This document shows positions 36,606 through 47,831 of a stretch of 64,000 bases of DNA, in pieces (positions within the stretch are counted from its first letter, which is position 1; the number at the start of each line of letters is the position of its first letter). Below the pieces are notes generated by a model. The model did not search any database, was not told where the DNA came from, and saw only the letters and a list, made by a program, of their open reading frames with translations. The stretch comes from an uncultured Planktomarina sp. (GTDB lineage: Bacteria; Pseudomonadota; Alphaproteobacteria; Rhodobacterales; Rhodobacteraceae), in the NCBI GenBank assembly GCA_905181815.1, contig CAJIZA010000001.1:372001-436000 (forward strand), read 5' to 3'. Position numbers and translations under genes: made by a program.

Positions 36606-37936
36606 CCATTAATTACAAGAATATAGGTCTGTTTTTTCTGGTGGCCTGCCTCATTTTGGGTACGGGATTCGTTCAAAGCTGGAACACTGCGCTTTTCATC
36701 CTCAATATGGGATTGGTTTCAGCCATTATGGCGCTTGGGGTCAACTTACAATGGGGTTTTGCCGGTCTGTTTAACGTCGGCATTATGGGATTTGTGGCGC
36801 TTGGCGGTCTCGCGGCTGTTTTGATCTCAATGCCTCCGACAACCGAGGCCTGGGCCGCTGGCGGGCTTCAGGTCCTACTTGGCTTAATCCTAGGCGCCGC
36901 CACGGTAACCGGAGCAATTTTGGTGCAAACGCGAACAGCAGCAGGCCGCACAAGAAACTTAACCACCATCGCCATATTAATTGGGGGGTTTTTCATCTTT
37001 CGCGCGGTCTTTGATGGTGGCGTGGCGGCGGTGGAAGCCATTGATGCTGCCGGTACCGGCTATCTCGGTGGGTTAAATTTTGGTGGTGCTAACTACAAAG
37101 ACTGGGGCTTTATGACATTGATCTCCTGGCCCGTGGGCGGGCTTTTGGCAGCAGGTGTTGCCTGGCTGATTGGCAAGACCGCTCTGGGTCTGCGTTCAGA
37201 TTATCTCGCCATTGCCACGCTTGGGATTTCCGAAATCATCATTGCGGTGATGAAAAACGAAGATTGGTTGTCGCGCGGCGTGAAAAATGTGATCGGCCTG
37301 CCCCGCCCCGTGCCCTATGAAATAGAGCTGCAAGAAAGCGCCGGCTTTATTGAACGCACCTCATCGCTTGGGCTTGATCCGGTCACTTCCTCTTCGATTG
37401 TTGTCAAGCTCGGATACGCCGGGCTGTTTTCGATTGTTTTGGTCATTGTCCTCATTCTGGCACAGCTTGCCCTCGCCAGCCCTTGGGGCCGGATGATGCG
37501 GGCCATTCGCGATAATGAGGATGCCGCTGAAGCAATGGGAAAAAATGTCACAGCGCGGCATTTACAAATCTTTATCTTGGGCTCTGCCATTTGCGGCGTG
37601 GCAGGCGCAATGATGACAACGCTCGACAGCCAGTTGACCCCCGCCTCTTACCAACCGCTACGCTTCACATTTTTGGTATGGGTAATGGTCATAGTGGGCG
37701 GTTCGGGCAATAATTTTGGATCAGTCTTGGGTGGATTTTTGATTTTTTTCCTCTGGGTGCAAGTCGAACCTATGGGTGCGATTTTGATACAGATCCTTAC
37801 CTCGGGCATGGCTGAGGACAATGGGTTACGGCTGCACTTACTAGAATCAGTCGCCCACATGCGCCTCTTAACCATGGGGTTGATATTAATCTTAGTGCTG
37901 AGATTTGCGCCTAAAGGATTGATCCCTGAAAAGTAG
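36602..37936 (+). CDS. livM: Liv-type ABC transporter permease LivM
   Basis: 444-residue inner-membrane permease. The family landmarks are ALGVNLQWGFAGLFNVGIMGFVALGG, LRSDYLAIATLGISEII, SPWGRMMRAIRDNEDAAEAMGKN and the C-terminal VWVMVIVGGSGNNFGSVLGGF. Completes the set binding protein-ATPase-ATPase-permease-permease. A perfect hairpin without T-run lies between it and typA. Confidence 0.95.
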   Translation: MTINYKNIGLFFLVACLILGTGFVQSWNTALFILNMGLVSAIMALGVNLQWGFAGLFNVGIMGFVALGGLAAVLISMPPTTEAWAAGGLQVLLGLILGAATVTGAILVQTRTAAGRTRNLTTIAILIGGFFIFRAVFDGGVAAVEAIDAAGTGYLGGLNFGGANYKDWGFMTLISWPVGGLLAAGVAWLIGKTALGLRSDYLAIATLGISEIIIAVMKNEDWLSRGVKNVIGLPRPVPYEIELQESAGFIERTSSLGLDPVTSSSIVVKLGYAGLFSIVLVIVLILAQLALASPWGRMMRAIRDNEDAAEAMGKNVTARHLQIFILGSAICGVAGAMMTTLDSQLTPASYQPLRFTFLVWVMVIVGGSGNNFGSVLGGFLIFFLWVQVEPMGAILIQILTSGMAEDNGLRLHLLESVAHMRLLTMGLILILVLRFAPKGLIPEK

Positions 37937-37947
37937 CTCTTTCCTTT

Positions 37948-37976
37948 CACCGCGCCGCAGTATAGGCGGCGCGGTG
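37948..37976 (+). repeat. Strong hairpin between livM and typA
   Basis: CACCGCGCCGC / GCGGCGCGGTG, a perfect 11-bp GC-rich stem with a 7-base loop, starting 12 bases after the livM stop. No T-run follows, so it is not a classical intrinsic terminator; it may stabilise the liv mRNA end or be a U-less terminator. The typA ribosome site AGGGAGAA lies just behind it. Confidence 0.6.
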
Positions 37977-37995
37977 AGCAAGGGAGAAGCACCCA

Positions 37996-39813
37996 ATGGA
38001 CCTTCGTAATATCGCGATCATCGCACACGTTGACCACGGCAAAACCACTTTGGTGGATGAGCTGTTAAAGCAATCCGGCACGTATCGGGAAAATCAAGCC
38101 ACGACCGAACGGGCCATGGACAGCAATGACTTGGAACGAGAGCGGGGCATCACCATTCTGGCTAAGGCGACATCGGTCGAATGGCAGGGCACACGGGTCA
38201 ATATTGTTGACACGCCCGGCCACGCGGATTTTGGCGGCGAAGTGGAACGTATCCTGTCTATGGTAGACGGCGTTGTCTTGTTGGTGGACGCGGCGGAAGG
38301 CCCAATGCCACAAACCAAATTTGTGACCTCCAAAGCGCTGGCGCTTGGTCTGAACCCGATTGTGGTAGTTAATAAAGTGGACAAACCCGATGGTGAACCC
38401 GACCGGGCCTTAGATGAGTGCTTTGACCTCTTTGCGTCATTGGATGCCAATGAGCAGCAATTGGACTTCCCTGTTCTCTATGCTTCTGGTCGTGCAGGCT
38501 GGGCAGATGAGGAATTGGACGGGCCACGCAAGGATCTTTCCGCTTTGTTCGCGTTGATCGTACGCCATGTCAAATCCCCCAAACAGGCGGAAAAAGCCCA
38601 TGTACCCTTTTCAATGTTGGCAACTACGCTTGGAGCGGATCCATTCATTGGTCGGATTCTGACCGGACGGGTCGAAACGGGCCGCCTCAAAGCTGGGGAC
38701 ACGGTGAAGGCTTTGTCTCGGGATGGTAGCAAGATTGAACAGTTCCGTTGCACAAAAATTCTTGCATTCCGCGGCCTGTCGCAAACCGCTATTGATGAGG
38801 CCGTGGCTGGCGATATCGTGTCACTGGCTGGCATGACCAAAGCCACTGTTGCAGACACCATATGTGCGCCTGACATTAACGATTCCCTCCCCTCCTTGCC
38901 GATTGATCCCCCCACCATATCGGTGACTTTTGGGATCAATGACAGCCCCCTCGCGGGCCGAGACGGTAAGAAAGTTCAAAGCCGGGTGATCCGCAAGCGC
39001 TTGATGGAAGAAGCGGAAACTAATGTGGCGATCCGCGTCACAGATACACCCAGCGGCGAAGCCTTTGAGGTTGCCGGTCGCGGCGAGCTGCAAATGGGTG
39101 TTCTGATCGAGAATATGCGCCGCGAAGGTTTCGAGCTGTCTATTAGCCGCCCGCGGGTTTTGTTCAAAGAAGAGGATGGCCAACGCTTGGAGCCCATCGA
39201 AGAAGTGACTGTCGATGTAGACGAAGAATATTCTGGTGTTGTGATTGAAAAGCTTACCGGCTTTCGTAAGGGTGACTTGGCTGAGATGAAATCCGCAGGC
39301 GCGGGCAAGACGCGCATCATCGCGCATGTGCCGTCACGGGGCCTGATAGGCTATCAAGGCGAATTCATGACAGACACCCGTGGCACGGGCGTTTTGAACC
39401 GCGTGTTCCACACCTGGGCCCCGCACAAAGGTGCAATCCCGGGCCGTAGAGCTGGTGTTTTAATATCCATGGAGAATGGGATATCTGTGCCCTATGCGAT
39501 CTTTAACCTTGAAGACCGCGGCAAGTTTTTTATCGGCAGCCAAGAGGATGTCTACCAAGGCATGATTATCGGTGAGCACAACCGCGAGAACGATCTTGAG
39601 GTGAACCCACTTAAGGGTAAGAAATTGACGAATGTTCGCGCCAGCGGCACTGATGAAGCTGTGCGTCTAACCACACCCATCAAGATGTCATTGGAAGAGG
39701 CCATTGCCTATATTGACAATGATGAGCTGGTGGAAGTCACGCCAAATGCTATTCGTCTGCGCAAGATCCACCTCGATCCCCATGAGCGCAAACGAGCATC
39801 ACGCAGCGCGTAA
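37996..39813 (+). CDS. typA: Translational GTPase TypA/BipA
   Basis: Ribosome-binding GTPase of the EF-G/LepA superfamily needed for 50S assembly and growth under stress. 605 residues. G1 is [11 protein letters not shown]2 around ERERGITI, G3 DTPGHADF and G4 NKVDKPD; domains 2, 3 and 5 follow, with the family C-terminal domain [34 protein letters not shown] precedes the ATG. A terminator follows at 39821. Confidence 0.97.
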   Translation: MDLRNIAIIAHVDHGKTTLVDELLKQSGTYRENQATTERAMDSNDLERERGITILAKATSVEWQGTRVNIVDTPGHADFGGEVERILSMVDGVVLLVDAAEGPMPQTKFVTSKALALGLNPIVVVNKVDKPDGEPDRALDECFDLFASLDANEQQLDFPVLYASGRAGWADEELDGPRKDLSALFALIVRHVKSPKQAEKAHVPFSMLATTLGADPFIGRILTGRVETGRLKAGDTVKALSRDGSKIEQFRCTKILAFRGLSQTAIDEAVAGDIVSLAGMTKATVADTICAPDINDSLPSLPIDPPTISVTFGINDSPLAGRDGKKVQSRVIRKRLMEEAETNVAIRVTDTPSGEAFEVAGRGELQMGVLIENMRREGFELSISRPRVLFKEEDGQRLEPIEEVTVDVDEEYSGVVIEKLTGFRKGDLAEMKSAGAGKTRIIAHVPSRGLIGYQGEFMTDTRGTGVLNRVFHTWAPHKGAIPGRRAGVLISMENGISVPYAIFNLEDRGKFFIGSQEDVYQGMIIGEHNRENDLEVNPLKGKKLTNVRASGTDEAVRLTTPIKMSLEEAIAYIDNDELVEVTPNAIRLRKIHLDPHERKRASRSA

Positions 39814-39820
39814 ACAGCAA

Positions 39821-39854
39821 AAAAGGGATGCGGAGTTTCATCTGCACCCCTTTT
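39821..39854 (+). terminator. Probable terminator of typA
   Basis: AAAAGGGATGCGGA / TCTGCACCCCTTTT imperfect stem with loop gtttca, ending in four T, 7 bases after the typA stop. The symmetric A and T runs mean it may also serve the convergent DUF1330 gene. Confidence 0.65.
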
Positions 39855-39889
39855 CGTCTCTTGAACCAATACCAATGTTCAATCCGCTA

Positions 39890-40180
39890 TCAGTCGATGG
39901 TCTCCACAATCATCAATGAGCGCTGGAACCCGCCTTTCCCCAAATTAATCGCAGCTTGATAGCCCTCGGAGTAGTAACACTCATGTGCGGCCTGCAGGCT
40001 GGGAAACTGCGCCACGACGTTGCGCGTGTGATCCGGGCCTTCCAATTGCTCATAGGCACCACCGCGAGCTATAAACACCCCGCCGTGGGCTGCAATTACG
40101 GGCGTGGCGGCGCTGGCGTAGGCGGCTAACTTGTCTGCATCTAAAACGTTTACATGCGCTATCCAAAGAGCTTTTGGCAT
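39890..40180 (-). CDS. DUF1330-domain protein
   Basis: 96-residue small protein with the ferredoxin-like DUF1330 fold: KALWIAHVNVLDADKLAAYASAATPVIAAHGGVFIARGG at the N-terminus and the conserved VVAQFPSLQAAHECYYSEGYQAA. The family is common in proteobacteria, with no established activity. It starts 7 bases after the alaS stop and is probably its operon partner. Confidence 0.92.
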   Translation of the reverse strand: MPKALWIAHVNVLDADKLAAYASAATPVIAAHGGVFIARGGAYEQLEGPDHTRNVVAQFPSLQAAHECYYSEGYQAAINLGKGGFQRSLMIVETID

Positions 40181-40187
40181 CTTGTCT

Positions 40188-42848
40188 TTATTCCTCTAAA
40201 AGTGTTTTGACGGCTGAAATGGCAGCGTCGGAGTTTTCGGCCGATTTTGCGCCGCCCTGAGCCATATCAGCCCGGCCACCGCCGCCTTTACCGCCAAGGG
40301 TAGCAACAACGATTTTAACGATATCTACCGCTGAAATGTGTTCAGTCAAATCGCGCGTGACGCCCGCGGCCACCACCGCCTTACCATCTGCATTGGCGAT
40401 CAATAAAACCACACCGGAGCCCATCTTTGCTTTATGCGCATCCACCAAAGCCGGCAAATCACGGCCCGTCACTCCTTGCAAAATTTGCGCCAGGAAGGCC
40501 TTTCCACCGATGGAAATCGGCTCTACTGCCTTGGCCTCTGTGCCACCAGACAGAGCGAGCTCGCGGCGCAAGCTTGCCACTTCGTTCTGCAACGCCTTGC
40601 GCTCATCTAACAGCTGTTGCGCGCGGTCGGCGATTTCGGCGGGCTGCACTTTCAACGTATTCGCGGCCGCGGCCATTGCGGCCATTTGTTGTTGAATATA
40701 ATTTTCTGCGCCCGCTCCCGTCAGCGCCTCAATACGACGCACACCGGCCGAGGAGGCCCCATCGCTCAGCAAGACAAACCCACCAATATCTCCAGTTCGG
40801 CGCACATGGGTGCCGCCGCAAAGCTCCAGGCTGTAGGTATCTTGGCCTGCTCCTTTGCCAGAGCCGGGCAAAAGGCCCATAGACACCACCCGAACCTCCT
40901 CACCATATTTCTCACCAAAGAGCGCTTGGGCGCCCAAGGCACGCGCGTCGTCCGGTGTCATAATGCGGGTCTCGACCGGGCTGTTTTGACGGATAAAGGA
41001 ATTCACTTCACTTTGCACCTGCTGAACCTGAGTGGCAGTCAACGCTTGCCCATGGCTAAAATCAAACCGTAGACGATCATCGGCATTGAGTGACCCTCGT
41101 TGCGCCACGTGCTCACCGAGTGTGCGGCGCAGCGCTTCATGCAAAAGATGGGTGGCGGAGTGATTTGCGCGAATACGCGCGCGGCGTTCCGACGAGACTG
41201 CGAGTTCAGCAGCCTGCCCCAATTCAATGACGCCCTTGTTGACTTTAGCCACGTGAATGAACAGATCCGCAGTCCTGCGGCAATCCGTGACCTCTAAAGA
41301 CCCGCTCTCTGTAACAATCTCTCCACGGTCACCAATCTGACCGCCACTTTCCGCATAAAAGGGTGTTTGGTTGAGCACGATTTGCACAATAGCACCCTCT
41401 TCAGCACGGTCGACTTGCGTGCCGTCCTGCACCAACGCCACGATCTGACCTTCTGCTTGCTCGGTGTCATAGCCAAGGAAATCGGTAGCACCATGGCTGT
41501 CGAACACGTCAAACCAAATCGTATCATCGGCCATTTCGCCCGAGCCGGCCCAAGCTGCGCGTGCTTTGGCCTTTTGAGTGGCCATCGCGCTGTCAAACCC
41601 ATCCGTATCAACCGAGAGGCCCTTTTCGCGCAGAGCGTCTTGTGTGAGATCAAGCGGGAAACCAAATGTATCGTAAAGCTTAAAGGCTGTTGCACCCGGC
41701 AGAGCGCCCCCCTGGGGCAGACCAGTGACCTCATCTTCCAAAAGTCGCAAGCCACGATCCAGTGTGGTACGGAACCGGGTTTCCTCCTGTAAAAGCGTCT
41801 CTTCGATCATCGTTTGAGCCTGCACCAATTCAGGATAGGCCGCGCCCATTTGCTGTACCAAAGCCGGCACCAGACGATGCATCAAAGGATCCGCAGCACC
41901 GATCAAATGCGCGTGACGCATCGCTCGGCGCATGATCCGCCGCAGCACGTAGCCACGGCCATCTTTTGACGGCAAAACCCCGTCAGCAATCAGAAAGGAG
42001 GTCGAGCGCAGGTGGTCGGCAATGACCCGGTGATGGGTCTTATGTGGACCGTCCGGATCCGAAGAGGTTGCCTGCGCTGAGGCTTCGATCAGATTGCGCA
42101 CCAGATCCGTGGCGTAATTGTCATTCGTGCCTTGCAACAAAGCCGCAACCCGCTCGATACCCATGCCGGTGTCAATAGACTGTGCGGCCAAAGCCTTACG
42201 CGAGCCATCCTCAAATTGCTCATATTGCATAAATACGAGGTTCCAGATTTCGACAAATCGATCGCCGTCCTCTTCTGGGCTGCCGGGAGGCCCACCCCAT
42301 ATATGATCCCCGTGATCATAGAAGATCTCTGAACTTGGGCCGCAAGGACCCGTTGGCCCCATCATCCAGAAATTATCGTCCGTGGCGATGCGGATAATTT
42401 TATCATCAGCAAAGCCGCCAATTTTTTTCCAAAGAGCAACGGCCTCATCATCATCATGATAGACGGTAACGACCAGTTTTTCCTTAGGAATGCAAAGCTC
42501 TTTTGTGATGACTTCCCAAGCGAAGAGAATGGCGTCTTCCTTGAAATAATCACCAAAGCTGAAATTGCCCATCATCTCAAAGAAGGTGTGATGGCGGGCG
42601 GTATAGCCCACATTGTCTAGATCATTGTGTTTGCCGCCGGCGCGCACGCATTTCTGTGCGGTAGTGGCCCGCGTGTAATCCCGTGTTTCAAAGCCTGTGA
42701 AGAGGTTTTTGAATTGCACCATGCCGGAGTTGGTGAACATCAATGTCGGATCATTGCGCGGTACCAAAGGGCTAGATGGCAAAACGCGGTGACCCTTGCT
42801 GTCAAAATAGTTCAAAAACGTGGAGCGGATATCATTGAGCGTGGGCAT
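40188..42848 (-). CDS. alaS: Alanyl-tRNA synthetase
   Basis: Charges tRNA-Ala. 886 residues with the class II catalytic core ([39 protein letters not shown]), the editing domain with the zinc set NHSATHLLH and [13 protein letters not shown], and the C-terminal DHHA1-type oligomerisation domain ending in the [12 protein letters not shown] block. Lies downstream of recA with the recA terminator between. Confidence 0.97.
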   Translation of the reverse strand: MPTLNDIRSTFLNYFDSKGHRVLPSSPLVPRNDPTLMFTNSGMVQFKNLFTGFETRDYTRATTAQKCVRAGGKHNDLDNVGYTARHHTFFEMMGNFSFGDYFKEDAILFAWEVITKELCIPKEKLVVTVYHDDDEAVALWKKIGGFADDKIIRIATDDNFWMMGPTGPCGPSSEIFYDHGDHIWGGPPGSPEEDGDRFVEIWNLVFMQYEQFEDGSRKALAAQSIDTGMGIERVAALLQGTNDNYATDLVRNLIEASAQATSSDPDGPHKTHHRVIADHLRSTSFLIADGVLPSKDGRGYVLRRIMRRAMRHAHLIGAADPLMHRLVPALVQQMGAAYPELVQAQTMIEETLLQEETRFRTTLDRGLRLLEDEVTGLPQGGALPGATAFKLYDTFGFPLDLTQDALREKGLSVDTDGFDSAMATQKAKARAAWAGSGEMADDTIWFDVFDSHGATDFLGYDTEQAEGQIVALVQDGTQVDRAEEGAIVQIVLNQTPFYAESGGQIGDRGEIVTESGSLEVTDCRRTADLFIHVAKVNKGVIELGQAAELAVSSERRARIRANHSATHLLHEALRRTLGEHVAQRGSLNADDRLRFDFSHGQALTATQVQQVQSEVNSFIRQNSPVETRIMTPDDARALGAQALFGEKYGEEVRVVSMGLLPGSGKGAGQDTYSLELCGGTHVRRTGDIGGFVLLSDGASSAGVRRIEALTGAGAENYIQQQMAAMAAAANTLKVQPAEIADRAQQLLDERKALQNEVASLRRELALSGGTEAKAVEPISIGGKAFLAQILQGVTGRDLPALVDAHKAKMGSGVVLLIANADGKAVVAAGVTRDLTEHISAVDIVKIVVATLGGKGGGGRADMAQGGAKSAENSDAAISAVKTLLEE

Positions 42849-42923
42849 TTCTTCGCAATAACCTTGTTAATTCCGGTTGCCCGAAGACTTACCTTTCCTT
42901 TCCACAAGTGTCCACGGCAAAGC

Positions 42924-42958
42924 AAAACACCTCGGAGCTTCATGCGCCGAGGTGTTTT
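42924..42958 (-). terminator. Terminator of recA
   Basis: AAAACACCTCGG / CCGAGGTGTTTT, a perfect 12-bp stem around an 11-base loop, 37 bases after the recA stop. A and T runs on both sides make it active in either direction, but recA is the only gene ending here. Confidence 0.82.
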
Positions 42959-42995
42959 GTCTGACTTGGTCTTTTCGCTTATGACGCAAGGCAAC

Positions 42996-44084
42996 CTAGA
43001 GATCGATAACATTGTCCTCATCTTTTGAACTTGGCGTGTCCACATCGATGGGCCGTTCAAACTTCAGCCCATGGGATTCGCGAATTTTCGCTTCAATATC
43101 ATAAGCCATAGCTTTGTTTTCACTCAAATACATTTTCGCATTTTCACGTCCTTGGCCGATGCGTTCATCACCATAGCTGTACCAACTGCCAGATTTCTCG
43201 ACAAAGCCGCCTTTGACGCCCAGATCAATCAGCTCGCCCATTTTAGAGATGCCCTCACCATACATGATATCAAACTCAACCTGCTTGAACGGCGGGGCCA
43301 CTTTGTTTTTCACGACTTTGACACGGGTGGCATTGCCTACAACCTCGTCGCGATCTTTCAAAGCGCCAATCCGGCGTATATCCAATCGCACCGATGAGTA
43401 AAATTTCAAAGCATTGCCGCCGGTTGTGGTTTCCGGACTACCAAACATAACGCCAATCTTCATCCGAATTTGATTGATAAAAATGACCATACAGTTGGAT
43501 TTGCTAATGCTGCCAGTCAGTTTGCGCATGGCTTGGCTCATTAACCGGGCCTGTGCGCCGACCTGTGCATCGCCCATATCGCCTTCCAATTCCGATTTCG
43601 GTGTCAAAGCTGCGACAGAATCAACCACTACCATGGAAACCGCGCCTGAGCGCACCAAAGTGTCGGTGATTTCCAAAGCCTGCTCGCCGGTGTCAGGCTG
43701 TGAGATCAGCAGCTCTTCCAGATTTACGCCAAGTTTACGAGCATACAGTGGATCAAGCGCGTGTTCAGCGTCCACAAATGCGCAGACGCCGCCCTTTTTC
43801 TGTTCCTCAGCCACGCAATGCAGGGTCAAAGTTGTTTTACCTGAAGACTCCGGGCCGTAGATCTCAATGATCCGCCCCTTGGGTAAACCGCCAATGCCAA
43901 GAGCAATATCTAGGCCGATTGAACCGGTGGAGGTCGACTCAATCCCAGGGATGACTGCGCCCTCCCCCAATGTCATGATTGAACCTTTGCCGAACTGACG
44001 TTCGATTTGTGCCAAAGCGCTGTCTAGCGCCTTTTGGCGGTCGCCTGTTTTTGGTGCCATTGTGAGTAAATCTGCCGTTGCCAT
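42996..44084 (-). CDS. recA: Recombinase RecA
   Basis: Strand-exchange protein and SOS co-protease, 362 residues. Walker A is GPESSGKTT, Walker [10 protein letters not shown], loop L1/L2 region [44 protein letters not shown], and the acidic tail ends [13 protein letters not shown] at 44084 follows AAGGAG at 9 bases; the frame is open to 44180, but that stretch contains the promoter and SOS box and is not coding. Confidence 0.97.
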   Translation of the reverse strand: MATADLLTMAPKTGDRQKALDSALAQIERQFGKGSIMTLGEGAVIPGIESTSTGSIGLDIALGIGGLPKGRIIEIYGPESSGKTTLTLHCVAEEQKKGGVCAFVDAEHALDPLYARKLGVNLEELLISQPDTGEQALEITDTLVRSGAVSMVVVDSVAALTPKSELEGDMGDAQVGAQARLMSQAMRKLTGSISKSNCMVIFINQIRMKIGVMFGSPETTTGGNALKFYSSVRLDIRRIGALKDRDEVVGNATRVKVVKNKVAPPFKQVEFDIMYGEGISKMGELIDLGVKGGFVEKSGSWYSYGDERIGQGRENAKMYLSENKAMAYDIEAKIRESHGLKFERPIDVDTPSSKDEDNVIDL

Positions 44085-44134
44085 TGTTTCACGCTCCTTA
44101 TTCCACACCCGAGACGGGGGGACAATGATGTAAT

Positions 44135-44149
44135 GTTCGCTTCTTGTTC
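44135..44149. promoter_or_regulatory. SOS box (LexA operator) of recA
   Basis: GTTC-GCTTCTT-GTTC: exact match to the alphaproteobacterial LexA target GTTC-N7-GTTC, a direct repeat unlike the E. coli palindrome. It lies 2 bases downstream of the -10 element and 51 bases before the start codon, covering the expected transcription start, as a repressor site should. Confidence 0.9.
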
Positions 44150-44151
44150 TT

Positions 44152-44180
44152 TTTATCGGACTAAAAGGAGAACAAATCAA
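44152..44180 (-). promoter_or_regulatory. recA promoter
   Basis: On the minus strand TTGATT (44180-44175), a spacer of exactly 17, and GATAAA (44157-44152). The very A/T-rich stretch behind it (44181-44260) resembles an UP element. The SOS box follows immediately. Confidence 0.7.
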
Positions 44181-44966
44181 GATTTTTATATAAATTTTTA
44201 TTTTGGTCTTTACAAAAATTTTTAAAATTTATTAAAAACTTCTGAATTTAATAGACTAATTGTGATATCTTGCACTAGAATGGTGTTCGCCTGGCCCTGG
44301 CCAAAGCGGGATCAACTGCTTTAGAAGTGGCGTTATGACAAGAGGTCTATGGTAGATTCGGCAACCCACCAGGAATGAAGCATTTACCACTCTATCGTTA
44401 TAATCGCTTCGTGCGGCCTCTGTTCCAGCTAACCACAGGGCAAGATCCTGAAACCTTTGCGTTGATCAGTGAGCCTATTAGCTGGCTGCGCAGTTAGTAT
44501 CGGTATAGACACCGCAACTCTATGGCTGGATTGCCCATGACGACCTGTCATATCAGCTTCGATCAATTTGTGCGTGACACGATGTCAGACGATGCCCCGC
44601 CCTTTTTCCAAATCAGTTTCCAAAGGCGTTTTTTGTCGCCCGGGGGCGGCAACCGACCCATCACCTACCTTTTTCAATATGAAAATGTGTGAGCGCCGCA
44701 AGTCTGTAAAATAGCGCATCAACAAAAACAGGCTAAGCCACACGGGCATAGCACGATCGAGAGAGCAAAAACCTAATCCAATAGGTGAATTCGTGGAAAA
44801 ATTCAGTTAAAAAAACAAGGGCGCGATAGAAAATAATTAGGGCAAAAAAAGTGCCAGGCGTCAAATATTCTTCTTATAAATCGTGCGCTGGTTTAGAAAA
44901 AATTCCAATGCATCTCATACTGAAAATAGTTTAGCTTAATATTAATAAACACACCAAAGCCCGCGC
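44181..44966. other. 786-base gap without a convincing gene
   Basis: The longest gene-free stretch of the window, between recA and the end of rsmB. The first 80 bases are almost pure A/T behind the recA promoter. Further in, a 40-residue reading frame (44375-44497, plus strand, MKHLPLYRYNRFVRPLF) begins after AGGA, but with poor spacing and no recognised family. The rest is broken by stops in all frames. I saw no DnaA boxes, tRNA or strong terminator. It may hold a decayed gene. Confidence 0.6.
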
Positions 44967-46123
44967 TCAAACACCTTTCTTAAAAATAACCAAATAGAGC
45001 CCATCCTGTGTTGCGCTGGGTAGATATTGCTCTGTGCTGCAAAAGGTTAATTCAGGGAAAGTGTCGCTGATAAATCGCCTCTGCCCTTGGTTTTCTGCCT
45101 CAAAGATTGAGCAAGTGATTAAAGCGAGACATGCATTTGGCGCCAAATAAGTTATGGCTTTGGCAATGATATCCCGTTGCAGGAGCACAAAGGCCTGAAG
45201 GTCTTCTGACGTAAGGCTCCATTTGCCTTCCGGCGATCGGCGCCAGGCCCCGCTGCCCGAACAGGGTAAATCGCAAACCACCGTGTCAAATTTTGTCAAA
45301 TTTGCCAAATCTTGTGAAGAAATAACCTCAATGTCATGCCCACCACGCGCCGCCCGTGGCCCTATTTCTGCCATGCGCGCGGCTGAGATATCATGGGCAA
45401 AAATCTTCGAGCCGCTGCGCGCTGCCAGGGCCAAAGACTTGCCACCGCCCCCTGCACAATAGTCCAAAACCCGCCCATTGATCGCAATAGCATCTGCGAC
45501 GGCCTGAGACGCCGCGTCCTGCAACTCAAACCAACCCTGCTCAAAACAAGGCTGAAGGACGGCGCGGCGTGGATTGCTCAAGACGGTCAAGGCCGTATCA
45601 GAGGCCGGGTTGAGGGTTGTTTCAATTTCCGCCTTGGCCAATTCCGCCTTAAGCTGCGCGCGCGTCGTCTTTTGTAAATTTACCCGCAGGGTGATTGGCG
45701 CGCGATGTCGCAGGACCGCGCCAATCTCAGCGGTTTGCTCGGAACCATACTGCTGGGTTAAAAGATCAATCACCCAACCTTGCAGATCCAAACGATCGCG
45801 ATCTGAAGGGAGTGGCGTCACATCGTCCGCACTCAATGCCGCTGGCGCATGCGCTATTCCGGTAAAAAATTCATTTGGATCCGCTCCATTGGCTCGCAGG
45901 GCCCCAATAGCCCAGGCCCGCGCGGACTGCGGCACTGGCAAGGCCCCAGCTGACCGGCGGCACCGCAGCGCTTGAAAAACCAAATCGCGCAAAGCAGCCC
46001 GATCTTTTGATCCTGCAAAACGATTGCCCCGTGCCCAATTGGTCATAGCCTTTTCGGCCGGCACTCCAGACAGAATAGCCTCTAAAATATCAATCTGTGC
46101 CGCAACGCGGGCGCCGGGTGTCA

Positions 46124-46124
<1 letters not shown>
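44967..46124 (-). CDS. rsmB: 16S rRNA (cytosine967-C5)-methyltransferase RsmB
   Basis: 385 residues: an N-terminal NusB-like RNA-binding domain (RVAAQIDILEAILSGVPAEKAM, KDRAALRDLVFQALRCRRSAGAL) and a C-terminal SAM-dependent methyltransferase with VLDYCAGGGGKSLALA, VVCDLPCSGSGAWRRSP and ALITCSIFEAEN. The PC and TC cysteines are the catalytic pair. Its ATG overlaps the guaB stop by one base (TGATG), so it is co-translated with guaB. Confidence 0.93.
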
Positions 46125-47722
<1,598 letters not shown>

Positions 47723-47831
47723 TCATGATTTCATCCGATCTGCCGCGGATTGACCATTTTCAGCCGTTCCCGCTCTTTACCCTTTGCGGAAGCGCAGTAA
47801 GTTAGGCGCAAAGTATTTTTAAAGGTTTCGC

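Noticed and set aside
44085-44180. N-terminal extension of RecA
   Set aside because: The stretch contains the promoter, SOS box and ribosome site, and RecA proteins do not carry such an extension.
44181-44300. A/T-rich tract as a replication origin
   Set aside because: No DnaA boxes or clustered repeats are visible and neighbours (recA, rsmB) are not typical origin neighbours; an UP element behind the recA promoter explains the composition.
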